DNA of 64,000 bases from JBMOLL01 sp049325415 (lineage in GTDB: Bacteria > Bacteroidota > Bacteroidia > Bacteroidales > GCA-2748055): the NCBI GenBank assembly GCA_049325415.1, contig JBMOLL010000053.1, positions 1 through 64,000 of the forward strand. Reading direction: 5' to 3'. This document shows, piece after piece, positions 8,176 through 17,523 of this stretch. The notes under the pieces are model-generated. The model was not told the origin of the DNA, searched no databases, and was given only the letters and a program-made list of their open reading frames with translations. The stretch's first letter is position 1. The number at the start of each line of letters is the position of its first letter. The translations under genes were made by a program, and so were the position numbers.

Positions 8176-9809
8176 GAGCTCTTAGCTCCTGACTTTTTCT
8201 TCACTTTCTTCAACACCAGGCTGTTCATCGGGTTTGATGAAAAGCCTGATATTTCCGGCGTAATGAAGCGCACCACCATGTCGTAATACAGGAAAACCAC
8301 GGGAGCCTCATCCACGAGGATCCTGTCCATCCGGCTGTAGACCTCAGCTCTTTTTTCATCGTCGGTTATACCGGCAGCCAGTCTGTAAAGACGGTCATAC
8401 TCCCCCGAGCTGAAATGAGTGGTATTCGGGCCCTCCGGCGAGAAATTTGCCGTGGTGAACAGGGCCAGGTAGTTTTCGGCATCCGCGTAATCGGCAATCC
8501 ATGATCCCCTGAAGAAAACCAGGTTGGAATTGGCGACCATGTTCCGGAAGGAGCCCCCGGTGGCCACAGAGATAGAGATCCGTATACCCAGCGAGCCCAG
8601 TTCAAACTGAATGTATTCACACAGATCGAGATAGTCGGAAGTAGTGGTGAGTTCCAGTTCCGGCAGGCCTTTCCCGCCAGGGTAACCGGCTTCTGCCAGC
8701 AGGCGGGCGGCACGTCCCGGATCATATCCGTAGCCTTCGCCCGGTGCGAGAGCGCCTTTTAATCCCGGGGGAATAAACCCTCCCCTTGCCGGTGTGCCAA
8801 GGTTATTCCGGAGGTACAGCATCATTCGTTCACGGTCGAAACCCAGGTTGATCGCCTGTCTGACCCGCCTGTCGGCCAGTACCCGCGACTGTTGTGGCAA
8901 ATGTACTGTGTCGAGCATAAAACCGAGGTATTCGGTATTCAGGTAGGGCTGAGTCAGCAGAAGAAGCCTGCCCTCGTACTTCGGGTTGAGCCTGCCGCTG
9001 CGTGTGAGCAGTTCATCCTTGTAGGAAGGATGGACGGCATTCAGGAAATCCAGGTTCCCCTTCATAAACTCCAGGAACTCGCTCTGCTTGTCCTTGATGA
9101 AGGTGATCGCCACCGCATCGAGGTAAGGCAGGTGATGGCCCACGCTGTCGGTCTCGAAATACGAGGGATTCCTTACGAGCACCAGTTTCTCATCCTCCCT
9201 CCACATTTTGTACATAAAAGGACCCGTGCCCACAGGCTCGCGGGCAAAAAGGCTTCCCTTTCCTTCGACCACCTCTCTGGGAACGATGTAGCAGTAAGGC
9301 ATGGAAAGCATGGCGAGGAAGGGCGGGAAGGGTTTTTCAAGGCGGATGATGAGGGTCGAATCGTCGGGCACCTCAAAGGGTAGCTGCCGGCTGATGAGAT
9401 CAAAGATCCAGATGCCCGGTGAGGCCAGCGCCGGATCGGTGATCCTGCGGAAACTGTATTCCACATCGGCGGCCCTGACCTTCCTTGTGCCATCGGGAAA
9501 AAACGGGGAGGGATGAAAACTGACATCCGTGCGCAGATGAAAGACATACTCCAGCCCGTCACCGGAGATCGCCCACGCTTTCGCTATGGAAGGCCTTACG
9601 TTCAGGCTGTCGTCAAGTTCGACCAGTCCGTTGAAGATCTGGCTCACCGGCCAGATGATCGTCTGGTTGCGGGCAAAAGCCGGATCGAGTGTGGTGATCC
9701 CCTTGGACTCGTTGTAGCGGAAAACGGTCCTGTCCTCCCCTTCCGACCGGCTGCCGCAGGAAACTGCGCAGGCAGCCAGCACGAGGAAAACAACAGCCTT
9801 CCCGACCAT
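8172..9809 (-). CDS. ABC transporter family 5 (oligopeptide/DppA-type) substrate-binding lipoprotein
   Basis: A 545-residue binding protein of the SBP_bac_5 fold (DppA/OppA/nickel-type). The lipobox AVSC near residue 18 marks it as a lipoprotein. Family signatures are ITTLDPAFA, a VFHLRxDVxFH block, VEYSFRRITDP, PVGTGPFMYKMW and the C-terminal YSRMDRILVDEAPVVFLYY. No permease or ATPase gene is next to it; the downstream neighbour on the same strand order is the hybrid kinase two bases away. The solute (peptide, metal chelate or other) is unknown. It could act as a sensor partner of that kinase, but this is only suggested by the adjacency. Confidence 0.9.
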   Translation of the reverse strand: MVGKAVVFLVLAACAVSCGSRSEGEDRTVFRYNESKGITTLDPAFARNQTIIWPVSQIFNGLVELDDSLNVRPSIAKAWAISGDGLEYVFHLRTDVSFHPSPFFPDGTRKVRAADVEYSFRRITDPALASPGIWIFDLISRQLPFEVPDDSTLIIRLEKPFPPFLAMLSMPYCYIVPREVVEGKGSLFAREPVGTGPFMYKMWREDEKLVLVRNPSYFETDSVGHHLPYLDAVAITFIKDKQSEFLEFMKGNLDFLNAVHPSYKDELLTRSGRLNPKYEGRLLLLTQPYLNTEYLGFMLDTVHLPQQSRVLADRRVRQAINLGFDRERMMLYLRNNLGTPARGGFIPPGLKGALAPGEGYGYDPGRAARLLAEAGYPGGKGLPELELTTTSDYLDLCEYIQFELGSLGIRISISVATGGSFRNMVANSNLVFFRGSWIADYADAENYLALFTTANFSPEGPNTTHFSSGEYDRLYRLAAGITDDEKRAEVYSRMDRILVDEAPVVFLYYDMVVRFITPEISGFSSNPMNSLVLKKVKKKSGAKSS

Positions 9810-9811
9810 GA

Positions 9812-12800
9812 TTATTTCAGATGGAGTTGCAGTACCTGGAGAAGTTCCGAGACCTTGATCGGCTTGCTGAGATGATTATCACAGCCGGCATCCCTGCTGA
9901 GCTGTCTTTCGCCGGCCATGGCATAGGCTGTCTGCGCAATAACCGGGATATCGGGTTTCTCCTTTTTCATGATGCGCGTACACTCATAGCCGTCGATAAC
10001 AGGCATCTGGATATCCATCAGGACAATGTCGATATCCTTCATCTCATGGAAAAAGTCGATGGCTTCCTGTCCGTCGCGCGCCCAGACCAGTTCAATATCC
10101 TCATATTTAAGCGCTTCCTTGATAAAGTAGAAGTTGGAATAGTCGTCTTCTGCCACCAGGATCTTCTTTCCTGCCAGTCGCGGATTCCGTGCCACCCTTT
10201 GTTCCTCCTGCTTTATACTGCTCTTTTTCACTTCGTCGAGAGGAAGCAGGATCCAGAACTCCGATCCTTCGCCGGGTGTGGAATGAAGCCCGATCCGTCC
10301 TCCCAGCAGTTCGATCAGGTTCTTGGAGATGGCCAGCCCGAGCCCTGTGCCGCCATAGAGCCTGGTTTTCGATTCATGTCCCTGCCTGAAGCGGTCGAAG
10401 ATGATCTCATGTTTTTCGCGGGCGATCCCGATGCCGGTATCCCTAACATAGATGCGGACCATTCCGTCGACTTTTTCAATCCCCAGGTCCACATGTCCTT
10501 CGTCGGTAAACTTGATGGCGTTGCTCATCAGGTTGATGAGTACCTGTTTCAGGCGGAAGGGATCGGTGCGGAGGATGAGCTGTTCGGAGGGCCAGTCCCA
10601 GTTCAGTCTCAGGCGCAGGTTACTTTTATCAAGGCGGATCAGCGTTTGCGAATTCATCACCCTGAGTTCCTGGAACAGGTCGTAGATATTGCACTCGGCA
10701 AAATGTACCGAGATCTGCCCGGCTTCGATCTTGGAGATATCAATTATATCGTCGATCAGGTGCATCAGGTTGTCGGCCCCGTAATTGATCTGGGCAATGT
10801 ATTCCATCTTGTCCTCCTGGCTCGCATCCGGATCCGAGAGCAGGTCGGCAAAGCCGATAATGGCATTCATCGGGGTGCGGATCTCGTGCGACATGTTGGA
10901 GAGGAAGGCCGTTTTAAGCCGGTCGGCTTCTTCAGCTTTCTCTTTGGCATCGCGCAGACTGCGTTCGGTGTTTTTGCGCTGGTCGATATTCTTCATAATG
11001 AAGAGCATCGATTCGGGATCGCCGTTATTGTCAAAGATGGCACCCGTGGAAATCTCGGCTTCGAAACTGGTGCCGTCACCGCGCATCATGCGGTACTCAA
11101 TGTTTTTCAGGTAGCCCTCGGCCCAGGTACGTTCAAAATCGGTGAAGGCTTTCTTGCGGTCATTGGGGAAAAAGAAATTGAACAGGTTCTCATTCAGTGC
11201 GATATCCCTTTCCACCTTGAAAATCTCGATGAAAGAGGTATTGAAGTCGTTGATCCTTCCGGTGAGGTCGACTACGATCATCGCATCAGGAGAACTTTCA
11301 AAGATCCGTCGCTGTTTTTCCTGGTTTTTGCGGATATTATCCTGGTCGCGTTTGCGTTCGATCGCGAGGGCGATCTGTTCGCTGGCAAATTCAAGCAGGT
11401 GCACATCCTCCTCGCTGAAAACGATGTCTTCCTGGTACGACTGGATCACGAAAACCCCGATGATCCTTTCCTCGATCTTCAGCGGCACCCCCAGCCAGCT
11501 GACACAGGGCGTACCCACCAGTTCGATCTCGCCCATATGCATGAGCTCCTCTTCCCTGGCGGCATCGACCAGCTGAGATTTACCGGTTTTGATCACGTAA
11601 CCGGTGAGGGTTTTTCCGGCGGGGAATTCGGAGAACGAGTCTTTTTCGTCGCGCAGGAATGGCAGACTGAGCGTATTGTTCTCCTGGTTGTAGAGCGCCA
11701 GGAAGCAGTTGGTCGTATCGACGATATTGCCCAGAAAGCCTCTGATCTCTTCATACAGGGCTTCCAGGCTCAGGGTAGTGTTCACGGCATTGGACACATC
11801 GAAGATCACCTGCTGGATGATCTCCTGCCGTTTCCTGTCGGAGATATCTTCATGCGTCCCAACGAGCCTGTAGGGTTTCCCGTGCTCATCCTTCTCCACG
11901 AGCCGTCCTTTTCCCCGAACCCAGGCATATTCGCCGTTTTTCCTCCTCATCCGGAAATCGATATTGAAGACTCCGTCACCTTCTTCCAGACTCTGCTTGA
12001 TCCTTGCCGTCACCTCTTCTCTTTCCTCGGGATGCAACAGATCGCGCCACGTGGCTGTGGTATGGGGAAGTTCGTTATAGCCGTATCCCAGCATGGAAAA
12101 ATACACCGGGGAGTAATAAATATCATCGGTCACCAGGTTCCAGTCCCACAGTCCCATGCTGGTTGCCTGCAACGCAAGTTGAAGCCGGTCCTCGCTTTCC
12201 ATCAGTGCCCGTTCGGCTTCGGTGCGCAGCGTGATGTCCTCATTGGTACCAAGGATCCCGATCACGGAACCTGCGGCATCATGAAGGGGTACGATATTGG
12301 AGATCAGGCTCAGCTCCCTGTCTGCTCCAAACCGAAGGGTAAAGTGCTGCTGCAGAAGAGGTTCGCCCGATTTCAACACCTCCATCTGCTTTTCCCTTAA
12401 AACGCTGATCTGATCAGCGTCCCAGTTCAGGTCCTCATCGCTTTTACCGACCAGGTCCTCGGGATTTTTAATACCGGCAATATTACAGAAGGTACGGTTT
12501 CCTCCGATATAGCACAGATTTATATCCTTCCAGAAAATAGCCTGGGGGATATTATCCATAACCAGGTAGAGCATCCGTTTCGATTCATTGATCCGCTCGA
12601 TGACCTGCCGGTTCTCGGTTACATCCCTGGCAACGGCCACAATGGTTTCCACTTCGCCGCGATCGTTCACCTCCTCGGGGATCAGTCTCCACTCGTAGAC
12701 CACCTTCCTGAGTTCCGTATCGATCTCGAATTCACAGGTATTGATGATCCCGGAAGTAAAGACCTTATCCATATTTTCTTCCCAGAACCTGCAAAGGTGT

Positions 12801-14158
12801 TCCGGAAAGATCCCCATCTCCTGGTGGGTCTTCATCATGAAGATATCCGGGCTGAGGCCCAGTTGCACCTGGATGGAATGGTTGACATAGAGATGCCGGT
12901 GACTGCGATCGAAACGCATGATCACATCAGGGGAGTTCTCGGCCAGGTTCATGAACTCCTGCTGCGATTTCCGGATGGCGGCTTCCATCTGTTTCTGCTC
13001 ATCAATATCCCTGATCAGCATGGCAAGGCGCGGCATGCCGTTATGCTCGATCATATTCACCGACACCGATACCCAGAAACGCCGCCCTTTAAGCGATGCG
13101 CAGAGCCATTCGAATTCCGCCGGGTTGGATCCGGGTTCCATATCCAGGTACGACAGCAGCAGTTCGGCAGTGAAGCCTTCTTCCTCGGAAAGCAGATTGG
13201 CCAGGCCCATTTTCCCGATTTCCTCCGGCGAGGCTTCAAACATTTCAAGGATCCTCGGGTTGTAATCGGTCACGGAAAAGGGATTCAGCCCCAGGATAAG
13301 TATACCGTCGGACAGGGTATCAAAGATGGCCTTGTAACTGCTCCGGTATTTCGATACCGCCTCTTCGGCTGCGAAGATCTGGCCTGAATCCCGGATGCTC
13401 ACCAGGTAAACCGGACCATCCAGACTTTCGTTGCGTACCTGCCGGACACTCATCAGTCCGTTAAGCACAAAATCACCCTCCTTTTTAATCCTGACCAGTT
13501 GTTTGATGCTTCCGGTTTTCTCCAGTTTCGCCGGAAGATCCTTCAGCCCTGAACAGGGCTCGCCGGCTTCATTAAACACTTTCTTCTCCAGGTTCAGATG
13601 GTCGGGGGAGGAATCACCCGAACCGATGTCCAGGAGGTCGCGGGCGCGCTTATTTGCAAACAACAGGAGCTGCTTTTCGTTGAGCACCAGGAGGGCATCA
13701 TCCAGACCCGAAATAAGGGCCTGACTGATTAGTTCCTGCTGTACCTTCGAACGTTCGCTGGCTTTGCTTGTCCGAAGTATTTTACTGTATCTCAATGATG
13801 TATGGACAGAGGAAACGATCCTTTTCAGCCGGGATTTCAATACATAATCCCAGACTTCATCCGACAGGGCCCTTGCTGCTTTCTCTTCGCTCCGGTCGCC
13901 CGCCAGCAGGATGATATGAACATCGGGAATGTACTGCCGGCACAGGCTGAAAGCCTTTCCTGTGAGCTGACCGGGCAGGTCGAAATCGGTAATAAAGATG
14001 TCGGGGGCTTCACTTCGAAGGCCATCTTCCAACTGGTGGAGATCGGTGAACGATCTGACCTCCGGGCTGTATCCTCCGGATTTCAGTATGTCAGTTACTT
14101 CCTGTCCAAGCTGCTCTTCAAGGTACCAAAAGACAACCTTTAATAACCGACCGGTCAT
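9812..14158 (-). CDS. Hybrid sensor histidine kinase/response regulator, multi-PAS/GAF
   Basis: A 1448-residue soluble hybrid kinase without membrane segments. Order: an N-terminal receiver-like domain (about 1-130; it keeps the central ITDFDLPG strand but lacks the paired acidic residues of strand 1), five PAS-type domains (about 150-260, 270-390, 400-520, 530-650, 660-790), a GAF domain (about 800-945), a sixth PAS (about 955-1070), HisKA with the phosphoryl His1091 in SNMSHEIRTPMN, HATPase with DTGIGI and GGTGLGLAISK, and a true C-terminal receiver with Asp1382 in LMDIQMPVIDG. The signal is probably cytoplasmic. It is transcribed just ahead of the binding-protein gene (two-base gap), so they form an operon. 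Confidence 0.95.
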   Translation of the reverse strand: MTGRLLKVVFWYLEEQLGQEVTDILKSGGYSPEVRSFTDLHQLEDGLRSEAPDIFITDFDLPGQLTGKAFSLCRQYIPDVHIILLAGDRSEEKAARALSDEVWDYVLKSRLKRIVSSVHTSLRYSKILRTSKASERSKVQQELISQALISGLDDALLVLNEKQLLLFANKRARDLLDIGSGDSSPDHLNLEKKVFNEAGEPCSGLKDLPAKLEKTGSIKQLVRIKKEGDFVLNGLMSVRQVRNESLDGPVYLVSIRDSGQIFAAEEAVSKYRSSYKAIFDTLSDGILILGLNPFSVTDYNPRILEMFEASPEEIGKMGLANLLSEEEGFTAELLLSYLDMEPGSNPAEFEWLCASLKGRRFWVSVSVNMIEHNGMPRLAMLIRDIDEQKQMEAAIRKSQQEFMNLAENSPDVIMRFDRSHRHLYVNHSIQVQLGLSPDIFMMKTHQEMGIFPEHLCRFWEENMDKVFTSGIINTCEFEIDTELRKVVYEWRLIPEEVNDRGEVETIVAVARDVTENRQVIERINESKRMLYLVMDNIPQAIFWKDINLCYIGGNRTFCNIAGIKNPEDLVGKSDEDLNWDADQISVLREKQMEVLKSGEPLLQQHFTLRFGADRELSLISNIVPLHDAAGSVIGILGTNEDITLRTEAERALMESEDRLQLALQATSMGLWDWNLVTDDIYYSPVYFSMLGYGYNELPHTTATWRDLLHPEEREEVTARIKQSLEEGDGVFNIDFRMRRKNGEYAWVRGKGRLVEKDEHGKPYRLVGTHEDISDRKRQEIIQQVIFDVSNAVNTTLSLEALYEEIRGFLGNIVDTTNCFLALYNQENNTLSLPFLRDEKDSFSEFPAGKTLTGYVIKTGKSQLVDAAREEELMHMGEIELVGTPCVSWLGVPLKIEERIIGVFVIQSYQEDIVFSEEDVHLLEFASEQIALAIERKRDQDNIRKNQEKQRRIFESSPDAMIVVDLTGRINDFNTSFIEIFKVERDIALNENLFNFFFPNDRKKAFTDFERTWAEGYLKNIEYRMMRGDGTSFEAEISTGAIFDNNGDPESMLFIMKNIDQRKNTERSLRDAKEKAEEADRLKTAFLSNMSHEIRTPMNAIIGFADLLSDPDASQEDKMEYIAQINYGADNLMHLIDDIIDISKIEAGQISVHFAECNIYDLFQELRVMNSQTLIRLDKSNLRLRLNWDWPSEQLILRTDPFRLKQVLINLMSNAIKFTDEGHVDLGIEKVDGMVRIYVRDTGIGIAREKHEIIFDRFRQGHESKTRLYGGTGLGLAISKNLIELLGGRIGLHSTPGEGSEFWILLPLDEVKKSSIKQEEQRVARNPRLAGKKILVAEDDYSNFYFIKEALKYEDIELVWARDGQEAIDFFHEMKDIDIVLMDIQMPVIDGYECTRIMKKEKPDIPVIAQTAYAMAGERQLSRDAGCDNHLSKPIKVSELLQVLQLHLK

Positions 14159-14308
14159 TTACCTGATTTTAGTAGTTAGGTTGCCAAATTAATAAAATAT
14201 CCCGTTTTCTGAGTAAGAATAGGTTTAATTGCTCCTTCGTAAATGAAAAATCCTTGCACGGGGAGGAGACAGAACGGAAAGACAGCGCCTGGCTCCCTGC
14301 TACATGGC

Positions 14309-16729
14309 TTAAAAAAGCACCTTTATTCCGGCCATCATGTTCCTTCCGGCCTGGGGATAAAACCCGTCCATGCGGTATTCGCTTCCCCCGTAATAATACC
14401 TGTAAACCCAGGCTGAAGAGGAATACTGTTCATTGAAGATATTCCTGAGGGCCAGTGTAAACACCAGTTCCCGGGCAAAAGACACCGGAACCGACCAGTC
14501 GATCCCCAGGTCGCAGGTGAAATACGGATCGAGCATCCTCTCCAGGGAGGAAGTATTGTCGATATACTGACTGCCCACATATTTTCCAAGTGCACTGACG
14601 GTCAGACCCTTGAAAGGTATATAACTCAGCCGGCTGTTTCCCGTAACTGAAGGTGAAAAGGCCAGGCTTGTCTCACCCAGGTTTTCTTCGACCTGGTAGG
14701 GTTCATTCAGCGGATCGTCCCAGTAGCTCCAGTTATCCACATATCCGGTATAATCCAGGATCCGGTTCCGGCTCAGGGTTAGGTTCCCTTCCCAGCTAAA
14801 ACGCCGGGAGAGTTGCCAGGTCAGTGCCAGTTCGAGCCCTGCGCGGTAGCTCCGGTCGACGTTTGTCATGATGGCACTTCCCACATCATTGATCTCCCCG
14901 GTAAGTACCAGCTGGTCGCGGTAGTACATGGCATAGAGACCGGCATTCAGGGTAAAGCTGTTTGCTGTCATGGTATATCCAAACTCCAGATCGGTGAGTT
15001 TCTCAGGCTTCGGTTCCGGTCCCAGTGGATCGGCATCCGTAAAATTGCTCCGGTTGGGCTCCCGGTGAGCGATGGCGACCGAAAGATATAGTTTCTCCTT
15101 ATCCTGAATTTTGAAGCTTATCCCTCCTTTGGGATTAAAAAAGAGGTAATCGTGTTCGCGGGATATATCCCGCAGGTCATCGTCGGTTCCGCTGATCGCA
15201 TAATGAATGCCTCTCAGCTGGAGATCGGCGTAAAAGACCAGCTTCCCGGCCGGATAAAGCGCTTTGACATAGGTATTCCAGTCGCTCTTGTCGCCGGTCC
15301 CTTCATACCAGCGGTGATTGATCTCCGCTGCGCCCGGCACCGCGGCCCAGATGATGGTCCCGAAATGATCACCGAGGTACCTGTTCCAGCCTCCCCCGGC
15401 TACCACCTCCAGGCTGTTCCTGAGGTAGTTCAGGGAAGCCGTGATGCCGTAAAAATCGTTATCAAGCCACTTGCGCCGGATCAGGTCCGTTTCCCGGATG
15501 GTGTCGCTGCCAAAAACCGGTTCGGGGAGCTGGTAGGCAGCGTAGGATTGACCGGATTTGTACTCTTCGTAATAACCGCTTCCGCGGGTCCAGAAGAGCA
15601 CGCCGGATGCGGAGAGTGAGGAGGAGAAGGAATGGGTTGCAAGAAGCTGGTAATGGTCCTGTCGGTAATGATCAATCTGATTGTCGTAATATGCTGTCTT
15701 GCCCGCGGTTGTGGTGTATTCGCCCAGGGGGTTATAGGTTCCTGCCGTATCGAGCATGCCGGAGGGAACACCATCCCAGGCCTGGTACAGTTCCTCTGTC
15801 CCTGAAAAGGCGATCAGCTTCACACTTGTATGTTCACCGGTATAGCCGCCGGCCAGGTACCAGGAGGCCAGGTCGGTCCGGGCACGGTCGATAAAACCAT
15901 CGGAATGCAGTCCCGAAAGGCGCATATCGACCGACAGGCCGTTCTTCAGGATCCCCGTGCCGGCCGATACGGAGGTTCTGCGCGTATTGAACGATCCGGC
16001 ATTTCCGCTGATCAGCACCCAGGGATCACGCTCCGTGGCCAGGGTCCTGAAATTCAGACTGGCCCCGAAGGCAGCAGAACCGTTCGTGGAGCTTCCAACA
16101 CCGCGCTGGATCTGGACATTTTCCACCGACGAAGCAAAATCGGGCAGGTCGACCCAGTACACCGAATGGGACTCGGCATCGTTCAGTGGAACGCCGTTGA
16201 TCGTAACATTGATCCGGTTTCCATCCGTGCCCCGGATCCGCATCCCCGTATAACCGATCCCGTTACCGGCATCGGAAGAAACAACCACCGACGGGGTCAT
16301 GGAAAGCAGATAGGGAATATCCTGGCCATAGTTATTGCGCGAAAGTTCCTCCGCTGTGAGGGTTGTCCCGCTTACCGGTGCATCCTCCCCCATCCGAAGG
16401 GCCCTCACCACCACCTCCTCGCCAGGTACCGGGGAGGGCTTCAGGACCACAGGGGGCAAAGCGATGTTGCCGCTTACCGGCAGCTCGAGGGTATCGGTCC
16501 GGTACCCGATAAATGATACAAGGAGTCGAAACTGTCCCGCCGGCACTTCCTGAAACGAAAAACTGCCGTCCCTCGCTGAAACTGTTCCCCTGTTGCCGGG
16601 TGCAAGGAGGATATTGGCGCCGGGAAGGGGCTTTTGCCGGCTATCAATAACGGTGCCGGATATAACGTACTGCGGCAGGACCGGTATGGATAGAAATACC
16701 CAGACCAGCCCCAGAAGAGCTTTTTTCAT
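14309..16729 (-). CDS. TonB-dependent outer-membrane receptor for thiamin or a precursor
   Basis: An 806-residue outer-membrane beta-barrel transporter. After a signal peptide (MKKALLGLVWVFLSIPVLPQ) comes a carboxypeptidase-regulatory-like domain (about 22-105, VISGTVIDSRQKPLPGANI), then the plug (about 115-225, with RIRGTDGNRINVTINGVPLN) and a barrel that ends in an aromatic residue (GIKVLF). The TPP riboswitch in its leader is the basis for the substrate call; thiamin-regulated TonB receptors are known in Bacteroidota. The start is ATG 16729 with AGGA five bases before it; an in-frame ATG at 16765, right after the riboswitch, is an alternative. Confidence 0.9.
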   Translation of the reverse strand: MKKALLGLVWVFLSIPVLPQYVISGTVIDSRQKPLPGANILLAPGNRGTVSARDGSFSFQEVPAGQFRLLVSFIGYRTDTLELPVSGNIALPPVVLKPSPVPGEEVVVRALRMGEDAPVSGTTLTAEELSRNNYGQDIPYLLSMTPSVVVSSDAGNGIGYTGMRIRGTDGNRINVTINGVPLNDAESHSVYWVDLPDFASSVENVQIQRGVGSSTNGSAAFGASLNFRTLATERDPWVLISGNAGSFNTRRTSVSAGTGILKNGLSVDMRLSGLHSDGFIDRARTDLASWYLAGGYTGEHTSVKLIAFSGTEELYQAWDGVPSGMLDTAGTYNPLGEYTTTAGKTAYYDNQIDHYRQDHYQLLATHSFSSSLSASGVLFWTRGSGYYEEYKSGQSYAAYQLPEPVFGSDTIRETDLIRRKWLDNDFYGITASLNYLRNSLEVVAGGGWNRYLGDHFGTIIWAAVPGAAEINHRWYEGTGDKSDWNTYVKALYPAGKLVFYADLQLRGIHYAISGTDDDLRDISREHDYLFFNPKGGISFKIQDKEKLYLSVAIAHREPNRSNFTDADPLGPEPKPEKLTDLEFGYTMTANSFTLNAGLYAMYYRDQLVLTGEINDVGSAIMTNVDRSYRAGLELALTWQLSRRFSWEGNLTLSRNRILDYTGYVDNWSYWDDPLNEPYQVEENLGETSLAFSPSVTGNSRLSYIPFKGLTVSALGKYVGSQYIDNTSSLERMLDPYFTCDLGIDWSVPVSFARELVFTLALRNIFNEQYSSSAWVYRYYYGGSEYRMDGFYPQAGRNMMAGIKVLF

Positions 16730-16766
16730 TTTCCTATGAATTAAAATTTGCCATTTGATTCTCATT

Positions 16767-16845
16767 TTCCCTCCACCGGCATTACCCGGATCAGGTTCTA
16801 AGGGTATAATCTCAGCCCGTCGTATTAAGGCACCCCCTTAGAGAA
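16767..16845 (-). promoter_or_regulatory. TPP riboswitch (THI element)
   Basis: Read on the minus strand, the leader has the full order of conserved TPP-aptamer blocks: GGGGTGCC, then GGCTGAGA, then ACCC-T-AGAACCTGATC and GGGTAATGCCGG ending in GGAGGGA. The P1 arms close with TCTAAGGG at the 5' side. The aptamer ends about 38 bases before the chosen ATG, so control is likely at translation start or by a nearby terminator; no clear terminator stem with a T tract was seen. Thiamin pyrophosphate binding should lower expression of the receptor. Confidence 0.95.
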
Positions 16846-16849
16846 GTAT

Positions 16850-17520
16850 GGGGCGAAGGTAGGAAAAGTTTTTGAGATAGGAAAGAGGTTGGGCGGGATG
16901 AGTGAGGAGTGAAGGGTGACGAGTGAAGGGTTGTCCCCTGAGCGGTCCCTGAGCCTGTCGAAGGGCCAGTTATCGGTAAATTGTAAAGCGAGACGCGAGA
17001 CGCGGGATGAGTGAGGAGTGATGAGTGACGGGGTAGTCTATCTTTTGTGCAATGCTTCGCGCCTTGGCGTCTTGGCGCCTTAGCGTTAAAACTTTGTGTC
17101 TTTTTTAGGTTACGGGTTACGGGTTACGGGTTACGGGTTACGGGTTGCGGGTTGCGGGTTACGGGTTGCGGGTTACGGGATGAGTGACGAGTGATGAGTG
17201 ATGAGTGATGAGTGATGAGTGATGGGGTAGTGTATCTTTTGTGCAATGCTTCGCGCCTTAGCGCCTTGGCGCCTTTGGGTTAAACCTTTGTGTCTTTTTC
17301 AGGTTACGGGTTACGGGTTACGGGTTACGGGTTACGGGTTGCGGGTTACGGGATGAGTGACGGGGTAGTCTATCTTTTGTGCAATGCTTCGCGCCTTAGC
17401 GCCTTGGCGCCTTTGGGTTAAACCTTTGTGTCTTTTTTGGAACGGGTAACGGATTCTGTGTGAGGAACGGTTCCGGTCCCGAAAACCTCACCTGTCACTC
17501 CTCACTTAATACGCACCTCA
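16850..17520. repeat. Heptamer arrays and a triplicated ~110-190 bp unit
   Basis: A 670-base gene-free stretch made of repeats. A block that starts near GGGGTAGTCTATCTTTTGTG and runs through GCAATGCTTCGCGCCTT to CTTTGTGTCTTTTT occurs three times (from about 17031, 17222 and 17361). Each copy is followed or preceded by tandem GGGTTAC/GGGTTGC heptamers (17107-17177, 17303-17352) and GTGATGA heptamers (17179-17222). 16935-16985 carries a fragment (CCCTGAGC, CTGTCGAAGGGCCAG, ATCGGTAAATTGTAAAG) shared with 31800-31890 and, inverted, 61110-61150. No ORF or RNA gene is supported. Confidence 0.85.
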
Positions 17521-17523
17521 ATA

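Noticed and set aside
9821..12400. An 859-codon open frame on the plus strand
   Set aside because: It is the exact antisense of the hybrid histidine kinase, has no domain pattern, and is explained by the GC-rich codon usage of the real gene.
17100..17360. CRISPR-like appearance of the short repeats
   Set aside because: The repeats are contiguous 7-mers without unique spacers of constant length, and no cas gene is present.
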